The notes below the pieces were generated by a model. It did no database searches. It saw only the letters and a list, made by a program, of their open reading frames with translations, and was not told the DNA's origin. From assembly GCA_965208275.1 (NCBI GenBank), contig OZ242331.1, positions 4,588,001 through 4,652,000 on the forward strand: a stretch of 64,000 nucleotides of DNA, written 5' to 3'. This DNA comes from Bin5 sp022827195. GTDB lineage: Bacteria; Chloroflexota; Anaerolineae; Caldilineales; Caldilineaceae. Every line of letters begins with the position of its first letter. The stretch's first letter is position 1. The translations under genes were made by a program, and so were the position numbers. This document shows, one piece after another, positions 51,803 through 60,461 of the stretch.

Positions 51803-52897
51803 CTAAATCTGACCTTTGCTGAGCATATCTCCGAACGGGTTGTCGCGAATGTCGAGCGGGAAGTCGACGCGGGCCAGCCCGCGGCGCTGCGACTCGTAGA
51901 CGGCCATGATCATCTCGAGCGCGGCGCGGCCCTGCCGCCCGCTGGAGGTGCTCTCGCGGTCCTGCTCGATACAGTCGATCAGGTCGCTTACCGCGTTGAT
52001 CCACGCGTGTTGCCGCTGTGTCGCGACCGGCTCCCACTCGACCGGCTCGGTGCGGCCACGCCAGCGGTGCAGAAAGGGTTCCCATCCGTAGCCGGCGGAC
52101 CGCTCCAGGCTGTTGAACGCGCCGTGCTGGATCGCCAGCCGCCCTTCATCCCCTTCGATCAGGATCTCGTAGGTGCCGTAGCGACGCCGTCCCCCCGACT
52201 CGAAGAAGAAGAGTGTGCCGCCGTCCATGCGGAACAGCCCTGCCCCCAAGTCCTCGATCGTGACCGATTTGTTGCCGCGCTCCACCGTGGCGAAGACCCA
52301 CTCCGCGTCGCCCGCATAGAAGCGGATGAGATCGAATATATGTGTGGCGTCGTGCATCAGTTGACCGCCGCCCGCCGTCTCGTAATGCGAATGCCAGCTG
52401 CTCGGATTGTACTGGTCGGTCGTGAGCAGGTTGGCGCGGATCGTGCGCAGATTGCCGATTTCGCCCTGCTCGATCATCTCTTTCACATTGATGTAGTTCT
52501 GCTCGAAGCGCATCGAGTGGTTGACGATCAGCTTGGCGCCGGCGCGGTCGCAGGCAGCGATCATGCGGTCGGCCTCTTCGAGGTGGAAGGCCATCGGCTT
52601 TTCGCACAGGATGCCGCGCACGCCGGCCTCGGCCGCCGCGATCGTCACCGGGCCGTGCAGATTGTCCAGCGTACAGACGCTGACGATATCGACGTCGGCC
52701 TGCGCCAGCATCTCCTCGTAGCTGCTGTAGCGCTGTGGGATCGACCAGTGTTCGCAGAAGCTATCGAGCTTATCCGGGTCGATGTCGGCCGCGGCTGCCA
52801 ACTGCGTACCGGGCACCTCTGTATAGGCTTTGGCGTGCATCGCGGCCACCCTGCCGCAGCCGACGATACCTGCAGTGTAACGCTTGCCGTCCGTCAT
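51803..52897 (-). CDS. Gfo/Idh/MocA-family oxidoreductase, copy 1
   Basis: 364 residues from ATG 52897 (GGAGAACACAA upstream). The NAD(P)-binding Rossmann domain starts at YTAGIVGCGRVAAMHAKAY; the catalytic-site lysine is K100 in CEKPMAF; GGGQLMHDATHIFDLIRFY is the substrate-site helix with its conserved His. The C-terminal alpha/beta domain ends VDFPLDIRDNPFGDML. It would oxidise or reduce a sugar, inositol or sugar-lactone carbon. It is a close paralogue of the next gene with no length difference. Any longer frame reading into the spacer is not supported. Confidence 0.93.
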   Translation of the reverse strand: MTDGKRYTAGIVGCGRVAAMHAKAYTEVPGTQLAAAADIDPDKLDSFCEHWSIPQRYSSYEEMLAQADVDIVSVCTLDNLHGPVTIAAAEAGVRGILCEKPMAFHLEEADRMIAACDRAGAKLIVNHSMRFEQNYINVKEMIEQGEIGNLRTIRANLLTTDQYNPSSWHSHYETAGGGQLMHDATHIFDLIRFYAGDAEWVFATVERGNKSVTIEDLGAGLFRMDGGTLFFFESGGRRRYGTYEILIEGDEGRLAIQHGAFNSLERSAGYGWEPFLHRWRGRTEPVEWEPVATQRQHAWINAVSDLIDCIEQDRESTSSGRQGRAALEMIMAVYESQRRGLARVDFPLDIRDNPFGDMLSKGQI

Positions 52898-52983
52898 TTG
52901 TGTTCTCCTGCCGTGGTGGGGTCCGTGAAGGTGCGCTTCATTTGGGGACTGACAAACTCCGGCGGGTGCAAGGGGTTCCTTCG

Positions 52984-54078
52984 CTAAATCTGACCTCTGT
53001 CGAGCATGTCTCCAAACGGATTGTCCTGGATGGCCAGCGGGAAGTCGACGCGGGCCAGCCCGCGACGCTGCGACTCGTAGACCGCCATGATCATCTCCAG
53101 CGCGGCGCGGCCCTGCCGCCCGCTCGAGATGCTCTCGCGGCCGGTTTCGATGCAGTCGACCAGGTCGGCCACCACGTTGATGACGGCGTTGTCCCGCTGC
53201 GTCGCGACCGGCTCCCACGCAACCGGCTCGGTGCCCCCGCGCCAGCGGTGAAGGTAGGGCTCCCAGGCCCACCCGCCCCTTTGCTCCAGGGCGTTGCGCG
53301 CGCCGTGCTGGATCGCGAGGCGGCCTTCGTCCCCTTCGATCAGGATTTCGAAGCAACCGTAGCGCCGCCGCCCACCCGACTCGAAGAAGAAGAGGGAATC
53401 GCTGTCCATGCGGAACATGCCTGCCGACAGGTCCTCGATCGTGATCGCCTTGTTGCCGCGCTCGACCGTAGCGAAGACCCACTCCGGGTCGCCGGCGTAG
53501 AAGCGGATCAGGTCGAACAGGTGCGTGCCGTTGTGCATCAGCTCGCCGCCGCCGGCGGTCGCGAACTGCGAATGCCAGCTGTTGGGATCGCGCTGGTCGG
53601 TTGAGAGCAGGTTGGCGCGGATGGTGCGCAAATTGCCGATGTCGCCGCGTTCGATCATCGCTTTCACTTCGATGAAGTTCTTCTCGAAGCGCATCGAGTG
53701 GTCGATCACCAGCTTGGCGCCGGCGCGGTCGCAGGCCGCGATCATCCGGTCGGCCTCTTCAAGGTCGAAGGCCATCGGTTTTTCGCAGAGGATGCCGCGC
53801 GCGCCGGCCTCGGCCGCGGCGATCGTCGCCGGACCGTGCAGGCTGTCCAGCGTGACGACGCTGACGATGTCCAGGTCGGCCTCCGTCAGCATCTCCTCAT
53901 ACGTGCTGTAGCGCTGCGGGATCGACCACTGTTCGCAGAAGAGGTCCAGCTTGTCCGGGTCGATGTCGGCGGCGGCGACCGGCTGCGTATCGGGCACAAG
54001 CGTATAGGCCTCGGCGTGCAGCCCTGCCATCCTGCCACAGCCGACGATTCCCACCCTGAGATTCTTGCCGTCGGTCAT
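52984..54078 (-). CDS. Gfo/Idh/MocA-family oxidoreductase, copy 2
   Basis: 364 residues from ATG 54078, whose ATGA overlaps the permease stop (TGA 54075-54077); GGAG lies 7 bases upstream. It has the same domain order as copy 1: VGIVGCGRMAGLHAEAY, CEKPMAF with K100, and GGGELMHNGTHLFDLIRFY. In the first 100 residues about 22 differ from copy 1. Direct coupling to the permease gene suggests this is the ancestral position and copy 1 the duplicate. Its substrate may be the imported sugar or its epimer. Confidence 0.93.
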   Translation of the reverse strand: MTDGKNLRVGIVGCGRMAGLHAEAYTLVPDTQPVAAADIDPDKLDLFCEQWSIPQRYSTYEEMLTEADLDIVSVVTLDSLHGPATIAAAEAGARGILCEKPMAFDLEEADRMIAACDRAGAKLVIDHSMRFEKNFIEVKAMIERGDIGNLRTIRANLLSTDQRDPNSWHSQFATAGGGELMHNGTHLFDLIRFYAGDPEWVFATVERGNKAITIEDLSAGMFRMDSDSLFFFESGGRRRYGCFEILIEGDEGRLAIQHGARNALEQRGGWAWEPYLHRWRGGTEPVAWEPVATQRDNAVINVVADLVDCIETGRESISSGRQGRAALEMIMAVYESQRRGLARVDFPLAIQDNPFGDMLDRGQI

Positions 54079-54950
54079 TTGAATGCTCCAACCAGGGCGG
54101 CGCCGGCGAAGGTGCGCATCATCAGGACAATGATGATTGCGGTCGGGACCGACGCGATCACGTAGCCGGCCATCAGCGGCCCGAACAAGACCTGGTTGTT
54201 GCCGGTGAACCTCGCCAGCCCCAGCATCAGCGTGAACTTCTCCGGCGAGCGCAGCACCAGCAGCGGCCACACATAGTCCCCCCAGGACGAGAGGAAGGTG
54301 AGCAGGCCGACGATCGCCATGATCGGCCGCGAAAGGGGCAGCGCGATCAGGCGGTACATCTGCAGCTCGGTGCCGCCGTCCATCCTGGCCGCTTCGAACA
54401 GCTCCTCCGGCAGGTCGGAGAAGAAGCCGGTCAGCAGAAAGACGGCGAAGGCAAGCCCCCCCGCGATGTAGGGCAGGATCAGCCCCCAGAGCGAGTTCAT
54501 CAGCCCGAACTCGACGATCAGCAGGTAGCGGCCTATCAGGGTCAGGACGCTGGGGATCATGAGCAGCGACAGCACCAGGTAGTAGGCCGCGTCGCGCCAG
54601 GCGAAGTCGATGCGCGCAAACGCGTACGCGGCCAGGGACGCGCACAGCAGCACGCCGGCGACCGCGCCGAGGCTGACGAGGCTGCTGTTGATAATGGAGC
54701 GGTAGATCTCGTTCCACGCCATCACATAGTTGTTCAGCTGCAGCGGGAAGGCCGGCAGCCAGAAGTTTACAAGCAGCTGCTGGAAGCTCTTGAACGAGGT
54801 GAAGATGGCGATGATGAAGGGGAAAAAGGTCAGAAAGAGGAGAAAGACCAGCACCGCATGATGCAGCAAGCTTTTGAGCTGCGCGCCAAGCTCCGACTGC
54901 GCATCGTCATGCGTCGATGAGAAGGGCTGATCGACTGTTTGCTCGGTCAT
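54075..54950 (-). CDS. Carbohydrate ABC transporter permease (MalG-like)
   Basis: 291 residues with six membrane helices and the permease motif LPEELFEAARMDGGTELQMY, which contacts the ATPase (EAA loop: E-A-A-x-x-D-G). The start is typical for CUT1 inner-membrane subunits (FLTFFPFIIAIFTSFK). It pairs with the upstream permease, to which it is joined by a 1-base overlap, and with the binding protein at 55976. No ATPase gene follows, as in many CUT1 systems that share a multitask ATPase. Confidence 0.95.
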   Translation of the reverse strand: MTEQTVDQPFSSTHDDAQSELGAQLKSLLHHAVLVFLLFLTFFPFIIAIFTSFKSFQQLLVNFWLPAFPLQLNNYVMAWNEIYRSIINSSLVSLGAVAGVLLCASLAAYAFARIDFAWRDAAYYLVLSLLMIPSVLTLIGRYLLIVEFGLMNSLWGLILPYIAGGLAFAVFLLTGFFSDLPEELFEAARMDGGTELQMYRLIALPLSRPIMAIVGLLTFLSSWGDYVWPLLVLRSPEKFTLMLGLARFTGNNQVLFGPLMAGYVIASVPTAIIIVLMMRTFAGAALVGAFK

Positions 54951-55909
54951 CAGGTCTCCCTCGTTCGTCGGGTGCGGGCGAAGGGCGACGTCGTGTAGCG
55001 GAAGCTCAGCAGCGTCAGAATAAAGATGGCGATGAACATGGTTACGCCGATCGTTGCGCCGTAACCCATATGGTCGCCGCGGAAGGCGGCCATGAAGAGC
55101 AGCAGGCCGGGCACCAGCGACGCCTTGGCCGGCCCGCCCGCCGTCATGATCAGCACAAAGGCGAAATCCTGGATGATTCCGATCATCGTCTGGATCGCCA
55201 CCAGTTGGATCGACGTGACCACCAGCGGAATGTCGATGCGAAACATGCGCTGCCAGACATTGCAGCCGTCCATCACCGAGGCGTCGAGCACCTCACTGGG
55301 GATCTGCTGCAGACCGGCGTAGAAGATCATAAACGGCCAGCCGGATATCCAGGGGAAACTGACCAGCAGCAGCGCCGGGATCACCAGGCTCGGCTCGGAC
55401 AGCCACGCCGTCTGCCACTCTTCCAGGCCGAAACTGCCCAGCATGCGATTGAGAACGCCGATCGTGGGCAGCGGGTTGTAGATGAACTTCCAGATCATGA
55501 TGGTGACCAGGAAGGGGACGACCATCGGCAGAACGAAGAGCGTGCGGTACCAATATTTGGTGCGTTCCCGCCTCAGGTTGAAGACCAGCTCCGCCACCAG
55601 GAAGGGGGAGATGCGCTGCAACATCCAGCCGAGGAAAAACCAGCCGAGATTGCGCGTGGCAATGTGCATGTTGGGGTCGGAAACCATCTTCGTGAAGTTC
55701 CCGAACCCGATGTACCGTTCCACGGTGAAGCCGTCCCAGCGGAAGAAGGAATGATAGATGACGTTGACGGTCGGCTGGTACATGAATATGGCCAGAAAGA
55801 GGAAGGTGGGCAGCAGAAAGAAGAACGCGGTGAGGTTGCGGCGCAGCGCACGGCGGCGGCCGCTCCACAGTTTACTGTCGAGACCGGTGTCGGCAGTCTG
55901 AACTGACAT
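54950..55909 (-). CDS. Carbohydrate ABC transporter permease (MalF/UgpA-like)
   Basis: 319 residues with six membrane helices after a basic N-terminus (NLTAFFFLLPTFLFLAIFMY first). The EAA-type loop is IPSEVLDASVMDGCNVWQRM, and the final helices are FIAIFILTLLSFRYT. It forms a heterodimer with the MalG-like subunit. The gene lies 66 bases downstream of the binding-protein gene; that gap contains a run of short GGCCAGCGG/GACCACCGG-type repeats. Sugar type cannot be read from the sequence. Confidence 0.95.
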   Translation of the reverse strand: MSVQTADTGLDSKLWSGRRRALRRNLTAFFFLLPTFLFLAIFMYQPTVNVIYHSFFRWDGFTVERYIGFGNFTKMVSDPNMHIATRNLGWFFLGWMLQRISPFLVAELVFNLRRERTKYWYRTLFVLPMVVPFLVTIMIWKFIYNPLPTIGVLNRMLGSFGLEEWQTAWLSEPSLVIPALLLVSFPWISGWPFMIFYAGLQQIPSEVLDASVMDGCNVWQRMFRIDIPLVVTSIQLVAIQTMIGIIQDFAFVLIMTAGGPAKASLVPGLLLFMAAFRGDHMGYGATIGVTMFIAIFILTLLSFRYTTSPFARTRRTRET

Positions 55910-55975
55910 GGGGTTCAGAAGGGCCAGCGGCCAGCGATCTGCTGATCACTGACCACCGGCCACTATTCACTGATG

Positions 55976-57577
55976 TTAGGCGTTGAACGGCATCACGAAC
56001 GGTTCTGTCGGGACCGTGTATTCGCCCCACGGCGGCGGCGTGTAGTCGGCCCTCAACTTCTCCCACTCTTTGGCCTCTTCCTGCAGCTCCTTATCGACGA
56101 GGAAATTGTCGATAAAGGTCGGCAGCACGTCGATCTGTACCTGGATCATCTCTTCCAGTGTCATAGCATCGGCGAAGTAGGCCTGAAGCGCCGAGAACCA
56201 CTCGTACCAGAAGTGCCAGTCGCCGATGCGGTCGGAGGAGAATCCGGGCTTGGCCGTCTTCTTTTCATAGTCGCTGACCAGGGCTTTGACATCGTCGTCG
56301 AGCGCGATTCCTTCGAGGCCCCTGATCGTCGGCATCACCAGGTTCGTGCCAAACCGCTCCTGGATCAGTCGCTCCGAGTTGGCCGGCGTCGTCATGAACT
56401 TGAGAAAATCGATGGCCAGGTCGACGTGCCCGCGTTCGCGCGCGGTCCTGGTCACCGTCTTGCTCTCGGTCGAGCGCGCGATCAGCCAGGTCGGGTCCTC
56501 TGCGCCCCACGGTGTCAGCTTATTTGTCAGGCGCGGCAGATTGAAGACGCCGAACTTGTCGGTGCCGCCCAACTCCATCAGCTGCGGCCAGATGCGGACG
56601 GCGTGCCACACCATCGCCGACTGCTCGGTCATAAAGATCTCGCCATAGCCGATCGCATTGGTCGTCTGCGCCATCTGCAGGTAGCCGGGCTGGAAGTAGT
56701 TCGTAACCTCTTTCCAGATGCGGGTCGGCTCGACCCAGTAGGGCGAGTCGAAGCGCACGATGCCGGCGATGGCGGCGCGGGTCTGCTCGACATCGGTGCA
56801 GAAGCCGTCGCCGTTGAGGTCGATCAGGTCGAATAGCCCCATCGACCGGACCAGGTAGTCGACCATCCGGTCCCACTCCCAGCTGAGCAGCGTGCTCTCC
56901 AGCGGGATCATGCCCGCATCGAGGATCTGCTGGCACGACTGGTAGTAGTCGTAATAGGTCTTTTCGGGGGGTCCGGAGAGGCCGGCCTCGGCGTACATCT
57001 CCTTGTTGTAGGCGATCACCAGTCCCGGGTTGCCCCAACCCATGGGAATGTCGTAGTTGTTGCCGTCGGCCAGCACCAGCGGCTGCACATCCTCGTACCA
57101 CTGGTCGACCCAGCGCTCGTGGCCGGGCTGGTCCGAGGGCATGTAGTGATTGGGCTGGTCCAGGTAGTCGGTCGTCGCGATAATCGCGTCCTTGTCGTAG
57201 ATAAAGGAGAGGCCGTACATGAAGGTGATGTCCGGCAGCGTTCCTGCGGCCGCGCCGGCCTTGAAGTAGGTCGGCTGGGTCATCGCCTCCGTCGCCTTCC
57301 ACGGCTCCTCGAAGGTCACCTCGACACCGGGGTGCATCTCCTCGTACTCTGCCGCGATGTGCAGAATTTCGTGCAGCGCCACCGGCGTGTCCGCGGTTAC
57401 CTTGCCCGGGACGTACTGCATGTCGATGGTAAGCTCACCGGTCAGGCCTGAGCCTTCGGCTTCATCGTCGTCCATGGCCGCCGGCGCCGGCGGCGTCCCG
57501 CAGGCGGCGATTAGCCCGACAGCAGCGAGGCCGCCGGTCCCGATTAGGAACTGGCGGCGAGACAGTGCTCTGTTCAT
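55976..57577 (-). CDS. Sugar ABC transporter substrate-binding protein, Tat-type lipoprotein
   Basis: 533 residues. The N-terminus carries a twin-Arg motif SRRQFLIG (6-13), a hydrophobic core (GGLAAVGL) and a lipobox with Cys 26 (LIAAC), so it is predicted to be exported folded by Tat and then lipid-anchored. The mature part is an extracellular solute-binding protein family 1 fold: HPGVEVTFEEPWKA, DIPMGWGNPGLVIAYNKEMY, LIQERFGTNLVMP. It binds the sugar for the two downstream permeases. GGAG precedes the ATG, and a consensus promoter lies 87 bases upstream. Acidic linker residues follow the lipobox. Confidence 0.94.
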   Translation of the reverse strand: MNRALSRRQFLIGTGGLAAVGLIAACGTPPAPAAMDDDEAEGSGLTGELTIDMQYVPGKVTADTPVALHEILHIAAEYEEMHPGVEVTFEEPWKATEAMTQPTYFKAGAAAGTLPDITFMYGLSFIYDKDAIIATTDYLDQPNHYMPSDQPGHERWVDQWYEDVQPLVLADGNNYDIPMGWGNPGLVIAYNKEMYAEAGLSGPPEKTYYDYYQSCQQILDAGMIPLESTLLSWEWDRMVDYLVRSMGLFDLIDLNGDGFCTDVEQTRAAIAGIVRFDSPYWVEPTRIWKEVTNYFQPGYLQMAQTTNAIGYGEIFMTEQSAMVWHAVRIWPQLMELGGTDKFGVFNLPRLTNKLTPWGAEDPTWLIARSTESKTVTRTARERGHVDLAIDFLKFMTTPANSERLIQERFGTNLVMPTIRGLEGIALDDDVKALVSDYEKKTAKPGFSSDRIGDWHFWYEWFSALQAYFADAMTLEEMIQVQIDVLPTFIDNFLVDKELQEEAKEWEKLRADYTPPPWGEYTVPTEPFVMPFNA

Positions 57578-57663
57578 TTCAGACTCCTTTTTGGTTCAGT
57601 AAAGCCGAGAACGATGATGCGATGAGTGAGGAAAATGACGGCGGGAAGAGAATTGCACGCTGC

Positions 57664-57692
57664 ACTATAGCATCCCATACTAAGGCGCGCAA
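57664..57692 (-). promoter_or_regulatory. Promoter of the sugar ABC/oxidoreductase operon
   Basis: On the minus strand TTGCGC (57692-57687), a 17-bp spacer and TATAGT (57669-57664), 87 bases before the binding-protein start. It faces away from the promoter at 57736. Confidence 0.75.
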
Positions 57693-57735
57693 ACAGGTTT
57701 CAGGCCGGCCATGCAACAAGGACGACGCAAATGCG

Positions 57736-57764
57736 TTGACGCTCACCCCGGTCTATAGTAGAGT
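57736..57764 (+). promoter_or_regulatory. Promoter of the epimerase-aldolase genes
   Basis: TTGACG (57736-57741), a 17-bp spacer and TAGAGT (57759-57764). The hexamers and spacing are identical to the initiator-tRNA promoter at 50391. The 43 bases between this and the divergent promoter could hold a shared operator; no clear palindrome is seen. Confidence 0.7.
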
Positions 57765-57842
57765 CAGCCTTTGACGCATACAGTCAGCCGGCGGCCGCTC
57801 TGGCGCCGCCGTTCATGAATCTGCCAACGAAAGTGAACAACC

Positions 57843-58913
57843 ATGAGCGCAACCTCACTGGCCGGCACGATTGAAACTGGGAACGCCTTCCCTGTCCCCC
57901 GCAACGAAGAGGAGCTTGACCTGCTGCTCTCCGAGCCCTCGCCCGCGGCGCTGGCCGCGCTCGAGAAGCTGGACTCCGACCTGGTCATCCTCGGCGTCAG
58001 CGGCAAGATGGGTCCGACGCTGGCGCGTATGGCGGTGCGCGGCCTCGAAGAGCTGAACTCCCCTCGCCGCGTCTACGGTGTCGCCCGCTTCAGCCAGCCG
58101 CAAGTGCGCGACCGGCTGGAGGGCTGGGGCGTGCAGACGGTCACCTGCGACCTGCTGGACAGCAGCGAGCTGGCCGGGCTGCCGGACAGCGGCAGCGTCA
58201 TCTACATGGCCGGTCAGAAGTTCGGCACGACCGGCAACCAGCACATGACCTGGGCGATCAACACGCACCTGCCGGGGTTGGTCTGCGAGCGCTATCTCGA
58301 CGCCCGCATCGTCGCCTTCTCGACCGGCAACGTCTATCCGCTCGTGCCGGTCGTCGCCGGCGGCCCCCGCGAAGAGCACCCGCTCGACCCGGTCGGCGAA
58401 TACGCCATGTCCTGCCTCGGCCGCGAGCGCATTTTCGACTACTTCGCGCGCGCACACGGCTTGCGCTGCGCCATCGTGCGCCTCAACTACGCGGTCGAGA
58501 TGCGATACGGCGTGCTGGTCGACATCGCCCGCAAGGTATACGCGGAGCAGCCGGTCGCGCTCGACATGGGCGCGGCCAATGTCATCTGGCAGGGGGATGC
58601 CAACGCGCAGGCGATCGCGCTGCTCGATCACTGCGCCGCACCGCCGTTCGTGCTCAACGTCACCGGCCCGGAAACGGTCTCGGTGCGCCGCGTGGCCGAG
58701 ACATTAGGCGATCTGTTCGGCAAAAAACCACGCTTCAGCGGCGAGGAGGCGCCGACCGCGCTGCTTAACAACGCGGCCAAAGCCGCGCAGATCTTCGGCT
58801 ACCCGCGCGTCTCGCTGCAGCAGATGATCGAGTGGATCGCGGCCTGGGTCGAGAGCGACGGCGCCAGCCTGGACAAGCCGACCCACTTCGAGACGCGCGA
58901 CGGGAGCTTCTGA
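57843..58913 (+). CDS. NAD-dependent epimerase/dehydratase family protein
   Basis: 356 residues. An extended short-chain dehydrogenase core starts after a 40-residue N-terminal extension: LVILGVSGKMGPTLARMAVR carries the nucleotide-binding glycines (G-x-x-G-x-x-G variant), then VIYMAGQKFGT. VAFSTGNVYPL marks the Ser/Thr of the catalytic set and GEYAMSCLGRERIF the Tyr-x-x-x-(Lys) position. The Lys is replaced by a non-Lys residue here (Y-A-M-S-C), so activity may differ from classical epimerases. It overlaps the next gene by 1 base (TGATG), linking it to the DapA-type aldolase in one pathway. Confidence 0.88.
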   Translation: MSATSLAGTIETGNAFPVPRNEEELDLLLSEPSPAALAALEKLDSDLVILGVSGKMGPTLARMAVRGLEELNSPRRVYGVARFSQPQVRDRLEGWGVQTVTCDLLDSSELAGLPDSGSVIYMAGQKFGTTGNQHMTWAINTHLPGLVCERYLDARIVAFSTGNVYPLVPVVAGGPREEHPLDPVGEYAMSCLGRERIFDYFARAHGLRCAIVRLNYAVEMRYGVLVDIARKVYAEQPVALDMGAANVIWQGDANAQAIALLDHCAAPPFVLNVTGPETVSVRRVAETLGDLFGKKPRFSGEEAPTALLNNAAKAAQIFGYPRVSLQQMIEWIAAWVESDGASLDKPTHFETRDGSF

Positions 58914-59983
58914 TGGCCCAATCCTTGTCTGGTCTGAGACAGCATCTGCAGAAAGGGCAGGTGATCCCGGCGCACCCGCTGGCGCTGACCGCCGACCTCA
59001 AGCTGGATGAGCGGCGCCAGCGCGCGCTGACCCGCTACTACTGCGCGGCCGGCGCCGGCGGTGTCGCTGTGGGCGTGCACACGACCCAGTTCGAGCTGCA
59101 CCAGCCCGAATACGGGTTGTTGGATCCGGTGCTGGCGCTGGCCTCTGAGACGGTGGACGAGCATCTGCGCGCGCATCCCCGCCCCTTCGTCAAGGTAGCC
59201 GGCATCCTAGGCGACACGGCCCAGGCCGTGCGCGAAGCCGAAACCGCGCTGGCGCACGGCTACGACGCCGGGCTGCTCAGCCTGCGCGCACTGTCGGACG
59301 CGTCGGTGCCCCAGCTCCTCGAGCACAGCCGCCGCGTCGCCGAGGTGATCCCCGTATTTGGCTTCTACCTGCAGACCGCGGTCGGCGGCCAGGTCCTGCC
59401 CTACCGCTTCTGGCGCGAGTTCGTCGAGATCGAGAACGTGGTGGCGATCAAGATCGCGCCCTTCGACCGCTACAAGACGCTCGACGTGGTGCGCGCGCTG
59501 GCCGAGTCATGCCGGAGCGGAGAGATCGCGCTCTACACGGGCAACGACGACAACATCGTCGCCGACCTGGTTACAGAGTTCAACTTCGACGCGAGCGGGG
59601 CAGGCGCGCCTGCGCTCCGCATCGTCGGCGGGCTGCTCGGCCAGTGGGCGGTGTGGACGCGGGAAGCCTCCTCGATGCTGCGCGCCATCCACGAACAGGC
59701 GGCCGCCGGCACGCTCGACTACCGGTACTGGCTCACCTACAACGCCCAGATGACCGACGCCAACGCAGCGGTGTTCGACAGCGCCAACAACTTCCACGGC
59801 TGCATCTCCGGCGTCCACGAGGTGCTGCGGCGCCAGGGCCTCCTGGAAGGCATCTGGTGCCTCAATCCGCGCGAAAGCCTGTCGCCCGGCCAGCGCGAGG
59901 AGCTCGACCGCGTCTGCCGCGCCTATCCCCACCTGACCGACGACGAGTTTGTGGCCGCGCACAAGGACGAATGGCTGCGCTGA
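58913..59983 (+). CDS. Dihydrodipicolinate synthase/KDG aldolase family protein
   Basis: 356 residues from ATG 58913. A (beta/alpha)8 barrel of the DapA superfamily. The Schiff-base lysine is K180 in VVAIKIAPFDRYKTLD and the supporting tyrosine Y152 in VFGFYLQTAVGG. At the N-terminus PLALTADLKLDERRQRALTR matches the entry segment, and a C-terminal helical part of about 60 residues follows. Members cleave or form C-C bonds of 2-keto acids (KDG, KDGal, N-acetylneuraminate, dihydrodipicolinate). The neighbouring sugar genes favour a 2-keto-3-deoxy sugar acid as substrate; this is inference. Confidence 0.9.
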   Translation: MAQSLSGLRQHLQKGQVIPAHPLALTADLKLDERRQRALTRYYCAAGAGGVAVGVHTTQFELHQPEYGLLDPVLALASETVDEHLRAHPRPFVKVAGILGDTAQAVREAETALAHGYDAGLLSLRALSDASVPQLLEHSRRVAEVIPVFGFYLQTAVGGQVLPYRFWREFVEIENVVAIKIAPFDRYKTLDVVRALAESCRSGEIALYTGNDDNIVADLVTEFNFDASGAGAPALRIVGGLLGQWAVWTREASSMLRAIHEQAAAGTLDYRYWLTYNAQMTDANAAVFDSANNFHGCISGVHEVLRRQGLLEGIWCLNPRESLSPGQREELDRVCRAYPHLTDDEFVAAHKDEWLR

Positions 59984-60075
59984 CCGGGCCGGCGCAAGGC
60001 CCCCGCACCACGGCCCGGAAGCAGAATAGGGCAAGAATTCCGAATCTGAGAACCACTCCAAGCTGAAGATCGGAT

Positions 60076-60399
60076 TCACAGGCCTCGGCGCTTCCCGCCC
60101 CGGTCGCTGAACGCCTTCCCCGCAAAAGCAGAGATAGCTAGCCGCGCCCCAAGCTCGCTGACAGCCAATTCAAGGCAGCCCACACCATCGCGCAAGGCCA
60201 CGGCCGCGCCTGCGGTCTCTCTCAGCGCCACGTATAGCAGGCACCCGGCCGCCGGTCCCGCAGCGTGGGAGGACGCGGCGGCGGCAACTTGCCGGGACAG
60301 CGGGGAGGACTCTTGACCCGCCGACCATGACGGTGCGCAGCAGACCTCGCAGGGTTCGTTTTGGGTAGTTCGACCCGCTCTGTCCCGTTTGCATGTCAT
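60076..60399 (-). CDS. Doubtful hypothetical protein, 107 residues
   Basis: An open frame with a poor N-terminus (MTCKRDRAGRTTQN, no ribosome-binding site) but a protein-like C-terminal part rich in Ala and Leu (CLLYVALRETAGAAVALRDG, LELAVSELGARLAISAFAGK). No family is recognised. It may be a remnant of a larger gene or chance coding in GC-rich DNA, and its start would fall inside the M20 promoter region. Listed so the stretch is not overlooked. Confidence 0.25.
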   Translation of the reverse strand: MTCKRDRAGRTTQNEPCEVCCAPSWSAGQESSPLSRQVAAAASSHAAGPAAGCLLYVALRETAGAAVALRDGVGCLELAVSELGARLAISAFAGKAFSDRGGKRRGL

Positions 60400-60416
60400 T
60401 CGGACCGTGCTAAGAT
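60389..60416 (+). promoter_or_regulatory. Promoter of the M20 hydrolase gene
   Basis: TTGCAT (60389-60394), a 16-bp spacer and TAAGAT (60411-60416) preceded by TGC, an extended -10. It is 45 bases before the start codon. Confidence 0.6.
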
Positions 60417-60461
60417 GGCCGAATCCGCACAGGGATGCAGAACAGGAGACCGGGGATACAG

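Larger units (their letters stand above)
51803..54110. repeat. Tandem gene duplication, two copies of about 1.1 kb
   Basis: The two oxidoreductase genes are direct repeats with no visible indel. Similarity extends past the coding ends: CGCTAAATCTGACC marks the 3' end of both, and GAAGGTGCGC followed by ATCATC/TTCAT lies just upstream of both starts. In copy 2 this upstream piece is the end of the permease gene; in copy 1 it is a non-coding remnant at about 52898-52945. The duplicated unit therefore included the permease 3' end. Confidence 0.8.
59984..60461. other. 478-base gap before the M20 gene
   Basis: Contains the M20 promoter at 60389 and a doubtful minus-strand reading frame at 60076-60399. 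I see no RNA gene and no clear terminator; short GC-rich inverted stretches (GGGCCGG near 59988 and GGCCCGG near 60018) could form a weak hairpin after the aldolase gene. Confidence 0.5.

Noticed and set aside
53482..54717. Extended versions of the two oxidoreductase frames (up to 577 codons)
   Set aside because: The extra N-terminal parts are out-of-frame readings of the neighbouring oxidoreductase or permease gene; family homology and ribosome-binding sites place the starts at 52897 and 54078.
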